Part shown: piece by piece, positions 1 through 10,170 of the stretch
How positions within the stretch are numbered: position 1 is the first letter of the stretch
Layout: each line of letters starts with the position of its first letter
NCBI GenBank assembly: GCA_032690845.1
Contig: CM064424.1
Location: 48,869,511-48,933,510, forward strand
Direction: 5' to 3'
DNA length: 64,000 bases
Source of the DNA: Eleusine coracana subsp. coracana
Lineage: Eukaryota; Streptophyta; Magnoliopsida; Poales; Poaceae
Program-made: the position numbers and the translations under genes
Notes under the pieces: generated by a model
Told to the model about the DNA's origin: nothing
Databases searched by the model: none
What the model saw: only the letters and a program-made list of their open reading frames with translations

Positions 1-334
1 CATGCTGCCCAAATCACATTACCCACAAGGTCTTTCAGAGTGCTTCCCAGCTTGCTAACAATCCACGCTAAGGTTTCACTGCTGCAGAATTAAACCATTC
101 CTACAGAAGCCCCCTCTGGCACCGTGGCTAGGAGTAAACCGTCTATTGCCTGAGTCTGAGATTAAACCGTCCCGTCCTCCTTCCTCGACTGCACACAAAA
201 CTAGGAAGACATCTCGATACTAAACCAAGCCTACCCATATCAGCCCTGTGCTTTGCGCTGTTTTCCTTGGTGGCCGCTCCACAAACTACTCTTGTGATCC
301 CAAGCAGGTACCACCACAATCCCATGGTACTATA

Positions 335-1402
335 TGATGAGGACATCCTCCACTATTACCCGCTGGGGCGACGACCGTGTGAGCCTCTGAATAATCCCAC
401 CTTGCTTAGCTTGGGAGGTGGAAGCCACCTTAAAACGGAGAGCCACCCTTCCCCTATTAGACTAGTCTTTTAGGGAGATTGGGCCTTTCCCTGAGTGGGG
501 GCGCCGGAGTTGCGGTGCTAGGACTGCGGATTCAGGTCGCGGACCTAGAATCGGGTCGGTGTGTCGGGCTTTCGACAGGAGTTACGGTGCTAAGATTGCG
601 GGATTCAGGGAATCCGGATCGGTGTGTCGGGCTTCGTTCCACCCTACCTGGGCCAGATATATCAGTTGGTATCAGAGCTGGGCCCTTAATAAGAAGGGGA
701 GAATGATGAGGACATCCTCCACTATTACCCGTTGGGGCGGCGACCGTGTGAGCCTCTGAATAATCCCACCTTGCTTAGCTTGGGAGGTGGAAGCCACCTT
801 AAAAGGGAGAGCCACCCTTCCCCTATTAGACTAGTCCTTTAGGGAGATTGGGCCTTTCCCTGAGTGGGGGCGCCGGAGTTGCGGTGCTAGGACTGCGGAT
901 TCAGGTCGCGGACCTAGAATCCGATCGGTGTGTCGGGCTTTTGACAGGAGTTGCAGTGCTAAGATTGCGGGATTCAGGGAATCCGGATCGGTGTGTTGGG
1001 CTTCGTTCCACCCTACCTGGGCCAGATATATCAGTTGGTATCAGAGCTGGGCCCTTAATAAGAAGGGGAGAATGATGAGGACATCCTCCACTATTACCCG
1101 TTGGGGCGGCGACCGTGTGAGCCTCTGAATAATCCCACCTTGCTTAGCTTGGGAGGTGGAAGCCACCTTAAAAGGGAGAGCCACCCTTCCCCTATTAGAC
1201 TAGTCCTTTAGGGAGATTGGGCCTTTCCCTGAGTGGGGGCGCCGGAGTTGCGGTGCTAGGACTGCGGATTCAGGTCGCGGACCTAGAATCCGATCGGTGT
1301 GTCGGGCTTTTGACAGGAGTTGCAGTGCTAAGATTGCGGGATTCAGGGAATCCGGATTGGTGTATCGGGCTTCGTTCCACCCTACCTGGGCCAGATATAT
1401 CA
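335..1402 (+). mobile_element. Miniature LTR retrotransposon (TRIM-like) with three LTRs
   Basis: Three 330-bp direct repeats at 335-664, 704-1033 and 1073-1402, each beginning TGATGAGG and ending ATATATCA, are separated by two 39-bp spacers (665-703, 1034-1072). Each spacer holds TGGTATCAGAGC, complementary to the 3' end of initiator tRNA-Met, then a purine run AAGAAGGGGAGAA directly before the next LTR. An exact 5-bp TSD, CTATA, flanks the array (330-334 and 1403-1407). The paralogous LTR near 7695-7715 shows the uninterrupted site. LTR2 and LTR3 share variants (for example AATCCGATCGG) that LTR1 lacks. No coding sequence is present and the LTR is not the 5S-containing Cassandra type. Such elements depend on another element's proteins. 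Confidence 0.92.
665..703 (+). other. Ultra-short internal domain: PBS plus polypurine tract
   Basis: The PBS TGGTATCAGAGC is at 667-678 and the polypurine tract AAGAAGGGGAGAA at 691-703, immediately before the second LTR. Only about 12 bp lie between them. The same module recurs at 1034-1072. These are the two priming signals for minus- and plus-strand cDNA synthesis and nothing else. Confidence 0.88.
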
Positions 1403-1959
1403 CTATACCGAGTACACATGCATACCCACACCATCCTTGCCATCCTCCTGCTTGGATCACCTAGGTTCCATGTTGCTAAAAAGGATTAACCATACCTCAT
1501 GATCATTATGTTAAAGTGAACCATTAGTCAAGATTAATATTAGACACTTCCATTCCCGACATAGGAAACTAAGCATCACGTACCCTTACTAATAAGCTAC
1601 ACCAGAACCCAGGCGACAAGGAATAATATGGAACAGGATATGACACATGGGATTCAATATTAACAAGCATGCATAGAGATAGAGAGAATGTAAAACATAG
1701 GTTCAATATGCATCAAGGACACTTGCCTGGTTCCCTTTGCTACTGCTCAAAGTCTTAAAGATGGAGATCTCGAAAGTTCTCTTACAGCGGTTCAGCTACT
1801 CAATGTCACACCGGAAACATAAGCATACAAACAAACTAAGAAACAATACACCACACAGTAACAAACTACAATGAAAGCAATACTATGACAAAGTACGCGT
1901 TGCTACGATCGCGTGAGCGTAAGAATCGCCTCAATCGGAGCTACGAGTAAAACGTTATG

Positions 1960-2500
1960 AAAGTTTAAAGGTTTAGGGTTAAAATAGTAAAAATAACAAA
2001 TTAAATGGCCTAAAAGTAATTTTAGAAAAATAAAAGGGCTAAACTGTAAAATATAAATATAAAATATAATTTATGAAAATCTTAGGGACCAAAAAGTAAT
2101 TTATAAAAAGCATAGGGACTAGATTGTAAAGATATACATACGAAAATATAATTGATAATAGATAAAGAAGTAAAGGACTAAAGTGTAATTTTGTAAAGGT
2201 TAGGGACTTAAGTGTAAAGTTACAAGACCAAAATGTAATTATTAATAAGTCCAGGGGTGTTTTTGTAAAATGATAGGACTAAAATATTATTTAAGAAAAG
2301 TCTAGGGGCTTTTCTACAAAAATAGAGGGCTAGAAAATAATTATATAAAAAAACTTTGGGTTTTAAATGTAAAATATCCAACTTAAACATAATTTATAAA
2401 AAAAATTTAGGGCTAAAATAAAATTACAGAAAGTATAGGGTGGTTTCTATAAAATTTTAGGACTTAAAACTAATTATTTAAGAGTCCAGGGACCTAATTG
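1960..2500. repeat. AT-rich degenerate periodic stretch in the gypsy LTR
   Basis: A phrase like AGGGACTAAAATGTAA recurs with changes roughly every 30-45 bp (for example near 2095, 2125, 2170, 2208, 2270). The same array lies in the other LTR at about 8270-8800. It carries no open frame. It may be an old tandem repeat or a sequence under compositional constraint. Confidence 0.55.
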
Positions 2501-3554
2501 CAAAATACACAATTCCTGGGAAATAAAAGAATTAAATTAAGCCCTAAAAGTCGTAGACCGGGTCCATGGGGTTCTTGGACCGGGCGTTGACCCGTGGTCC
2601 ACGGGTCCACCATGGACCACCGGCAGCGACGGCCATTATCGGCTCCTGGAGCTTGCCGGGGAGGCTGTCCTGCGCACGGGAGGTCACAAGGAAGGGGCAA
2701 GGGAGGCGGCTAGGGCAGGGGAGCTCACCGAGAGGCCCGCGCGTGGTCGGGGAGGTGCGAAGGCGTCGGGCGACGGTGGCGGTGGCTTCCGATGATGGAG
2801 TTCGGTGGCGCGGCTTCCAGCAGCGGCGTAGGGTGGGGGCAGGCGTTGGGGGAAGCGAAGGGCGGCGCGGGATGTGGGACCCACCTATTTATAGGGGTGT
2901 TGTGCCCTAGGAGGCGTGGCACGCACGCCGAGGGTGGTTGGGCCCGGTGGCGATGGCTAGGTTTTCGGTTGGGAGGCGCGCGTGGGTGGGCCGAGCAGGG
3001 CGCGGGAGTGGGCCGGGGCGCGCGTTGGGCCGCGGGAGGCTGGCAGGCCGCGCGGGCGCGCGCTGGGCCAAGCCGGCTTCGGAGAGAGAGGGGAGGGGGA
3101 AAGGGAAGGTGGGCTGGGAGAAGGGGAAAAGGGCCCAGGCGGGAAGAGGGAAGAGGGAAGAGGAGGGAAAGGGAAATGGGTCTCGGGGAAGAGGCTTTCG
3201 TCCCAAAGGCTAGGGAAAGGGGGAGGGAAAGAGAGGAAAGAGGGGAGATTGGGCTAGTGGGATTTGGCCTACGGCCAAGTCTGGGTCTCTTCCTCTTTTC
3301 TTTATTATTTTTGCTCCTCCTAAATTCCTAACTCAAATAAAATACTGATCCCTAATCGAATAAAAAAAGATTTTTACACAATAAAATCCTAAGTCCAACT
3401 AATCAACAAGGATGCAACAAATCAAAGTTTTAAAATAACTTATATTTAAATGCTTTCTTAAGAATGTAGTTTTTTTGCTAACACAATATTAATAAATTAA
3501 TTTATTTAAGAAAATTTTGAAATATCCTAAATTTTGAAAAATCAGGGTGTTACA

Positions 3555-3574
3555 AACCTACCCCCCTTAAAAGG
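3555..3574 (-). other. Polypurine tract of the gypsy element
   Basis: On the minus strand this reads CCTTTTAAGGGGGGTAGGTT directly before the 3' LTR start TGTAACACCC. It is the expected plus-strand primer site. Confidence 0.75.
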
Positions 3575-3619
3575 AATCTCATCCCGAGATTCGGATAGGA
3601 TCGGAAAGAAAGAAGGAAA

Positions 3620-4045
3620 CTAGGTTCTCACTTCGTCGGGTGCGTCCTTGCCCAAACTTTTCTTGTCATGTGGCAATGCTTTCGCCACATATTCCACCTC
3701 TGCTCCATTAGGATGTGTCAACTTGACTGCCTTTTTAGCACAATCTACAATTCCCTTAGGCTTGGTTAACCAATCCATTCCGAGTATCACATCTACACCC
3801 TTGGAATCCAAAACGATGAAACTCGTTGTAAAGTCTACCCCGCTTATGCTAACACTTAATTTATGACATCTATGATCTGCTTTCAATTCCCCTCTAGGTG
3901 AACTAACTATCATCTTATTTCAGAGCAAGGTGATGGGAGTGTTGTGTTCGGCCACATACTCAGATGATATGAATGAATGTGATGCTCCATAATCAAACAA
4001 AACTACAGTGGGGTATGAGTTTACAAGTAACATACCAAGAACAAC
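3620..4045 (-). pseudogene. Retropepsin-like protease (RVP_2 type) of the gypsy element, decayed
   Basis: The minus-strand translation contains LFDYGASHSFIS near 3985-3950 and, downstream, VDVILGMDWL near 3800. Both are signatures of plant Ty3/gypsy aspartic proteases: an active-site D-S/T-G-A loop and the ILGMDWL strand. Here the active-site Ser/Thr position is Tyr. An in-frame stop lies between the two motifs (about 3920). The frame ends at 3620 with no transition into reverse transcriptase, so the element lacks pol. The protease would normally cleave the Gag-Pol polyprotein. Confidence 0.8.
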
Positions 4046-4049
4046 GTCT

Positions 4050-5187
4050 GGAGATTCCTGAGCATCTTCAAGAGCAACCTGGTTGACTCGACCTCTCGCA
4101 TAGTTCTACCTGGCTGCTGTCGGAGCTGAGTTTCCATTGCGGTTGGATGTTGGGGCAACATCTTGGGTTGGAGGTTGGTGCATCTGTGGATTGGGGCATT
4201 GGTCAGCAAAGTGACATTTTCTCCACACCTGTAGCAGTTCCTATTGGTTATCGAGGTTTGATTGCCATTGGTCCTTTGCTGAGTTTGAGCTGATAGGGGA
4301 GGCACCTGAGAGTTAGGACGTTGAAACTGATGTTGAGGGGTGACAAAACCCTGACCTGTAGGTTGAGTTCCTTCCTGTCCACTTCGTTGTCCAGAGCGGA
4401 ACACAGGTCCACCAGAAGATGATCCAATGCGAGGCCTAGTGTTGCTGCCTCCTTGCTGACCTTGATGCTCTAGCTTGCGTTTGCCATCCATCCTCGACCT
4501 TCTGTTCTCTAGGACTAGAGCTTTATCCACCATCTCTTGAAAGTTCGCATAGTTGCGAGTCTCAAGTGCATAGGCGAGACCATCATTCAACCCATCGAGA
4601 AAACACTCACACTTCTTCTCATCCATGTCCACTTCTCCTGGGGCATACCTTGACAACTGGGTGAAACGAGCAACATACTCACTTACGGTCATGGATCCCT
4701 GCTTCAGATCCTGGAACTCCTTCTTCTTCAGCCTTATTACCCCCTGAGGCACATGGTGAGACCTAAAGCTATTCTAGAACTCATTCCAGTTGATACTACC
4801 AAGCTCCTCATGGGCTGCAACATAAGCATCCCACCAATCAGCAGCAGGTCCAACAAGCTGATGTGCGGCAAACAACACCTTCTCCATGTTGTTGCATTGA
4901 GTGACTTGCAGCTTCTTGTCAATAGTCTTTAGCCAGTCATCTGCATCCATGGGCTCCACAGACTGAGAGAAAGTTGGGGGCTTGGTCCGTTGGAAATCTC
5001 CAAGCTTGTCTCTAGGCTGGGGAGCAGCTCTTGTGACATTGTTGGGTTGTGGCTACACCAAGGTCTGGTGCATGTTCTGGAGAAGTTGTGTCTGCATGGC
5101 CATGAGTTGTTCCATGGAGATATGCGGGGGTGGCTGCTTCTGTTCCTCATGGTTTTTGTTCATGTTGCGGTTCCCACCTCTCACCAT
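4050..5187 (-). pseudogene. Gag of the gypsy element, decayed
   Basis: The start chosen is the ATG at 5187 (MVRGGNRNMNKN). The plant retrotransposon gag core is visible: PMDADDWLKTIDKKL, LVGPAADWWDAY, then KEFQDLKQGSMTVSEYVARF and a basic, Gln-rich tail. A zinc-knuckle start (CYRCGE) is seen near 4230, but its frame slips directly afterwards. In-frame stops occur near 5056 and 4775. Gag would form the cytoplasmic virus-like particle and bind genomic RNA. Confidence 0.83.
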
Positions 5188-5549
5188 CTGATGTAGATCG
5201 GAATACGGTAAGCAAAAATGGGTGGAAGATATAGGTAAAGTGCAAGGATTTGATAAGGTCAAGTAGGAAAAGAGGTGTGAAGTAAAAAGATAGATAAAGA
5301 GATACCCCAATTAACTAATCTCTAATAAGGTAGGAGTAAAAGTATAGTATAACGATGTGGTTGCAAGACAGGCCTTGCATCACATCGGCACTTATTACAA
5401 AAGATTCAAATCACACTCATCAAACCAATCAAACTAGCAAACCAACCAAGGGACATGCAAACACTAAAATTCTCTCTCGCTACGCTATTACATTTATTCG
5501 ACTCGATATAACTACTCAATGCCTATGAAGCCACTCGGGGGTAAACTTC
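5188..5549. other. Spacer between gag and orf0
   Basis: This is the internal region of the gypsy element between the orf0 stop and the gag start on the minus strand. It is AT-rich and no conserved coding was recognised. Confidence 0.5.
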
Positions 5550-6347
5550 CTAATCCTCGTCCTGGTTGGGGATGACGTAAGATGGTGGGGCACGACTAGC
5601 CATTCTGCGAGGTGGTGAGGAAGGAGTCGCATCCTTTAGCTCTTCCTGCAAAGGTAGGTCCACATCATCCGGCAAACGTCGCTTGAGCTGGCAAACTGTC
5701 TTCATTGCCTCATATTTCTCCTACCAAAACCCTAGTTCCTTCGTGGTTGAATCCAACTCCCTGGAAATCACCGTGGTAAGAGTGACTTGCTTCTTAAACT
5801 TTGCGTGTCCTTGTCCAGGTACAGGCTCTGCGTGAATGTAGGTGGATCCACTTGCGCGCTGAGGGAAATAAGCATACTCTGTATCTTCAAAATATTGGCA
5901 ATAACGGGAGCGAATAACCATGCAAGCTTGACGAGCAGCATCACGAATCCCGGCAGAGAAAGTCTTCCATGGAGCAATGGCCTCATGAATCCTTTCCACC
6001 TAAAAAGTTCCTCTGAGCGGTCTCGGGGCAAAAATGTGAACTTCAACCTTCCATGCAGGCTCCGAGCCTTCATAGGTTACTTGGGTACCACAATACTCTG
6101 GTTGCTTCTCGTAACCTAACTGTTGTAGCATCTCCCAAAGCACGTGAGGTAACCTTCCAGCATTATGTCCTGCATCCTTGAAGAGTCGAGTGTCACGATA
6201 AGGTGGTGGACTCGGTGGTGGCACCATCTCTTGTTCAGCCTCTTCTATCCCAAACTTTTCTTTTGATCCAAGTGGAACAAGCTCTGGCAAAGGCCAAACA
6301 CGTGAGTAAAGATCACATCTGTGGCAAGTCTTCTTGGTATGGGCCAT
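5550..6347 (-). pseudogene. orf0-type protein upstream of gag, function unknown
   Basis: A single minus-strand frame of 266 codons runs from ATG at 6347 to a stop at 5550-5552, interrupted by stops at about 6000 and 5721. It begins MAHTKKTCHRC, contains the acidic/proline-rich stretch EEAEQEMVPPPSPPP, and continues through LPHVLWEMLQQLGYEK and a C-terminal RRLPDDVDLPLQEEL. It lies between the PBS and gag, the position of the extra orf0 reported for some rice gypsy families. No enzymatic motif is recognised. The unbroken frame across two stops argues that it was a real coding region. Confidence 0.65.
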
Positions 6348-6540
6348 CTAAGCAATTTTGAATAGGAGAGATGAATTAGAAAAAAGGGTTTTGTAAGCTG
6401 AACGGTAAAAGAAGACCAACAACAGAAGTGAATAAACAAGACTATAATTTTAAACCAAAGATTTTTGAAAATAGTTTTTAGTTTGTAAAATAGACCTTAG
6501 AACACGACCACTCTATCTAAGCTAGCGTCCTACGGTCAAC

Positions 6541-6555
6541 ATGGCTCTGATACCA
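6541..6555 (-). other. Primer-binding site, initiator tRNA-Met type
   Basis: The minus strand reads TGGTATCAGAGCCAT, four bases inside the 5' LTR end at 6560. It fixes the element's orientation as minus. Confidence 0.88.
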
Positions 6556-6559
6556 CTTC

Positions 6560-9500
6560 TGTCACACCCGGTTTTAAGGACAAAACCAAGTGCTTAGCAT
6601 ATGTGTGCCTAGGAACAAGTTTCACACATATCGACAGTAAAGTGAATAACAATATAACCAATGTCATTAATAAAGCGTATCATTATTATATAAATAATTG
6701 TTTTTAAAGATTAGAAGCGACTCTCTCGAGAAATAACAACGGAAGACACCATAACACCACAGGCAATCGACTGGGGGCACGCATGCCTAGTAGTAGTCTT
6801 CATCAATGTAGTCCCTATCTCCATCTTCTGAGCAGCAGTTTTTATAATACAACAATAAAGGGAAATAGCAAGGGTGAGCATATGTCGTACTTAGTAAGTG
6901 GGGGAAAATGACATGCAAGCCTAATAAAAGAAAGGCTAACACAATGGTTCATTTGCATAAATGAGCACCTACACCTAATAGAAAAGCTATCCAATTTACT
7001 AGGTGAAAAGTTCCCACCAGTTATCTCATCTGTCCAACACTACAGGTTAAACCACCTGTAACCAACCATGGGTTAAACCGCCCATAGGAAACCACACTAC
7101 AAGTTACACCGCCTGTAGCAAACCATGGGTTAAACCTCCCATATGAAACCACACTACAGGTTACACCGTCTGTAGCAAACCAAACTTGGCTACCCACCAA
7201 GTCCACCCATAAACCACCATCCTAAATGTGTGAGGATCCAGGCCGCTCATGACCGTGAGCACGGCTGTTATAACAGTTTGACACTCTGAAGAGTTTGCAC
7301 AACTTTACCCACATGTTGGTGATTTCATCACTATGTAGTGACTAGGGAGTCTCCATGTTGCCCAAATCACACTACCATAGGTGTGAGGCCAAGAGATCAC
7401 CACAAGGTCTTTCAGAGCGCTTCCCAGCTTGCTAACAATCCACTCTAAGGTTTCACTGCTGCGGAATTAAACCGTTCCTACAGAAGCCCCCTCTGGCGTC
7501 ATGGCTAGGAGTAAACCATCCATTGCCTGAGGCCGAGATTAAACCGTCCCGTCCTCCTTCCTCGACTGCACACAGAACTGGGAAGACATCTCGATACTAA
7601 ACCAAACCTACCCATATCAGCCCTGTGCTTTGCGCTGTTTTCCTCGGTGGCCGCTCCACAAACTACTCTTGTGATCCCAAGCACGTACCACCACAATCCC
7701 ACAGTACTATACCGAGTACACGTGCATACCCGCACCATCCTCCTGCTTGGATCACCTAGGTTCCATGTTGCTAAAAAGGATTAACCATCCCTCATGATCA
7801 TTATGTTAAAGTGAACCATTAGTCAAGATTAACATTAGACACTTCCATTCCCGACATAGCAAACTAAGCATGACGTACCCTTACTAATAAGCTACACTAG
7901 AACCTAGGCGACAAGGAATAATATGGAACAGGATATGACACATGGGATTCAATATTAACAAGCATGCATAGAGATAGAGAGAATGTAAAACATAGGTTCA
8001 ATATGCATCAAGGACACTTGCCTGGTTTCCTTTGCTGCTGCTCAAAGTCTTCAAGATGGAGATCTCGAAAGTTCTCTAACAGCGGTTTGGCTACTCAACG
8101 TCACACCGGAAACACAGGCATACAAACAAACTAAGAAACAATACACCACACAGTAACAAACTACAATGAAAGCAATACTATGAAAAAGTACGCGTTGCTA
8201 CGATCTCGTGAGTGCAAGAATCGCCTCAATCGGCGCTACGAGTAAAACGTTACAAAGGTTTAAAGGTTTAGGGTTAAAATAGTAAAAATAACAAATTAAA
8301 TGGCCTAAAAGTAATTTTAGAAAAAAAAAGGGCTAAACTATATAATATAAATATAAAATATAATTTATGAAAATTTTAGGGACCAAAAAGTAATTTATAA
8401 AAAGCATAGGACTAGATTGTAAAGATATACATACGAAAATATAATTGATAATTGATAAAGAATTAAAGGACTAAAGTGTCATTTTGTAAAAAGTTAGGGG
8501 CTTAAGTGTAAAGTTATAGGACCAAAATGTTATTATTAATAAGTCTAGGGGAGTTTTTGTAAAATGATAGGACTAAAATATTATTTAAGAAAAGTCTAGG
8601 GGCTTTTCTACAAAAATATAGGGCTAGAAAATAATTATATAAAAAAACATAGGGTTGTAAATGTAAAATATCCAACTTAAACATAATTTATAAAAAAAAT
8701 TTAGGGCTAAAATAAAATTACAGAAAGTATAGGGTGGTTTCTATAAAATTTTAGGACTTAAAACTAATTATTTAAGAGTCCACGGACCTAATTGTGAAAT
8801 ACACAATTCCTGGGAAATAAAAGAATTAAATTAAACCCTAATAGTCGTAGACCGGGTCCACGGGGTTTGTGGACCGGGCGTTGACCCGTGGACCACATGT
8901 CCACCATGGACCACCGGCGGCGGCGGCCATTACCGGCTCCCGGAGCTCGCCAGGGAGGCTGTCCCGCGCACGGGAGGTCACAAGGAAGGGGCGGGGGAGG
9001 CGGCTAGGGCAGGGGAGCTCACCGAGAGGCTCGCACGCGGTCGGGGAGGTGCGAAGGCGTCGGGCGACAGCGGTGGCGGCTTCCGGGGATGGAGTTCGGT
9101 GGCGCGGCTTCCAGCGGCGGCGTAGGGTGGGGGCAGGCGGCGGGGGAAGCGAAGGGTGGCGCGGGACACGGGACCCGCCTATTTATTGGGCGCTGCCCCC
9201 GGGGAGGCATGGCATACACGCCGAGGGTGGCTGGGCCCAGCGGCGGTGGCTAGGGTTTCGGTTGGGAGGCACTCGCTAGTGGGCTGAGTGGGCGCGGGCG
9301 GGGTGCGGGAGCGGGTTGGGCTGCGGGAGGCTGGCAGGCCGTGCGGGCGCGTGCTGGGCCAAGCCGGCTTGGGAGAGAGAAGGGAGGGGGAAAAGGAAGG
9401 TTTGCCGGGAGAAGGGGAAAAGGGCCCAAGCTAGAAGAAGAAAGAGGGAAGAGGAGGGAAAGGGAAATTGGCCTCGGGGAAGAGGCTTTCGGCCCAAAGG

Positions 9501-9846
9501 CCAGGGAAAGGGGGAGGGAAAGAGAGGAAAGAGGGGAGATCGGGCCAGTGGGATTTGGCTTATGGCCACGTCTGGGTCTCTTCCTCTTTTCTTTATTATT
9601 TTTGCTCCTCCTAAATTCCTAACTAAAACAAAATACTGATCCCTAATCGAATAAAAAAACGATTTTTACACAATAAAATCCTAAGTGTAACTAATCAACA
9701 AGGATGCAACAAATCAAAGTTTTAAAATAATTTATATTTAAATGCTTTCTTTAGAAAGTAATTTATTTGCTAACAAAATATTAATAAATTAATTTATTTA
9801 AGTAAAATTTAAAATATCCTAAATTTTGAAAAATCAGGGTGTTACA
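6560..9846 (-). repeat. 5' LTR of the gypsy element (3287 bp)
   Basis: The LTR runs from TGTCACACCC (6560) to GGTGTTACA (9846) on the plus strand, so it is bounded by TG and CA. It matches 1-3554 apart from scattered substitutions, small indels and the absence of the miniature-element insertion. The following 5 bp, TTCTG, would be the TSD; the partner is outside the window. A TATA-like CTATTTATTG (minus strand) lies near 9178-9187. The ORF-rich GC segment 8869-9640 is LTR, not genic. Confidence 0.9.
7040..7195. repeat. 57-bp tandem repeat inside the gypsy LTR
   Basis: ACCATGGGTTAAACC recurs at 7065 and 7122 with the surrounding CCCATAGGAAACCACACTAC and GTTACACCGCCTGTAGCA modules; the period is 57 bp over about 2.5 units. 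The period is a multiple of three and gives a repetitive 19-residue open frame on the minus strand, which is unlikely to be a gene. Confidence 0.75.
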
Positions 9847-10147
9847 TTCTGTGTCAATCCACCAATCAAGGGAGTGACAAACTAAGAGAATGATTGGATT
9901 ACCATACCCGGTCATTTCCATCTCATTGTTGCCAATAACAACATTTATAGACTTATTCTTCTGCTTGTGTTGTTGCATGTCTTTGTGGTCCTTGCCATTT
10001 TTGGCCCCAAGATCAGAGCTATTGCACACATAACAATTTCCTTTATCCTTCTTCTTGAAGTTGGTTGTCTGAGAGACCTTGTTCTTACCCTTGTTGACAC
10101 AAAAATCACCATGTGTGACCTGGGAGATCTGTTTAACTCCAGTGCAG
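9847..10147 (-). pseudogene. Ty1/copia gag-protease fragment
   Basis: One minus-strand frame reads GVKQISQVTHGDFCVNKGK, then KKKDKGNCYVCNSSDLGAKN (a damaged CCHC knuckle: the third ligand position is lost), and ends LLVCHSLDWWIDT, the start of the copia protease just before its active-site loop. The frame stops exactly at the gypsy insertion at 9847, so the rest lies left of the window. On the other side it is cut by the Tat-type LTR beginning near 10171. Confidence 0.75.
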
Positions 10148-10170
10148 GCTTAATACGAGAAATCGGGGCG

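Larger units (their letters stand above)
1..3554 (-). repeat. 3' LTR of the gypsy element (partial)
   Basis: Direct copy of 7353-9846 once the 1073-bp miniature element (with one TSD copy) at 330-1402 is removed. It ends on the plus strand with GGTGTTACA at 3546-3554. A TATA-like CTATTTATAG (minus-strand TATAAATAG) lies near 2885, in a GC-rich stretch. The first roughly 800 bp of this LTR lie before the window. The GC-rich 2560-3330 part holds overlapping open frames on both strands, but these are compositional and not genes. Confidence 0.88.
1..9846 (-). mobile_element. Non-autonomous Ty3/gypsy element, long LTRs, truncated by window start
   Basis: Two near-identical long repeats in direct orientation (1-3554 and 6560-9846) flank a 3-kb internal region. 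Read on the minus strand, the right LTR is the 5' LTR; next to it is a tRNA-iMet-type primer-binding site (6541-6555), then orf0, gag and a retropepsin. A purine-rich tract (3555-3574) abuts the 3' LTR. No reverse transcriptase, RNase H or integrase coding is present between the protease stop and the tract, so the element could move only with enzymes supplied in trans. The layout (3-kb LTRs starting TGTAACACCC, orf0 upstream of gag) recalls the rice RIRE3/RIRE8 group and its non-autonomous relatives; that comparison is from memory. It inserted into a copia relic, whose reading frame stops at 9847. The left end and left TSD lie outside the window. Confidence 0.88.

Noticed and set aside
335..1402. 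A 369-bp periodic array that could be read as satellite DNA or a CRISPR-like array
   Set aside because: It has only three units, 330-bp repeats with TG/CA ends, PBS and PPT spacers and a TSD, so it is an LTR structure in a plant genome.
335..1402. Cassandra-type TRIM carrying 5S rRNA sequence
   Set aside because: No 5S promoter boxes or 5S-like sequence were seen in the LTR.
479..1489. Repeated 66-90 codon frames starting MGLSLSGGAGVAVLGL
   Set aside because: These are translations of the TRIM LTR and continue across LTR boundaries; no coding signature.
2560..3331. Several overlapping open frames of 65-179 codons on both strands in GC-rich DNA
   Set aside because: They lie in the LTR, recur with frame changes in the other LTR (8869-9640), and their translations are low-complexity Arg/Gly/Pro; compositional artefacts.
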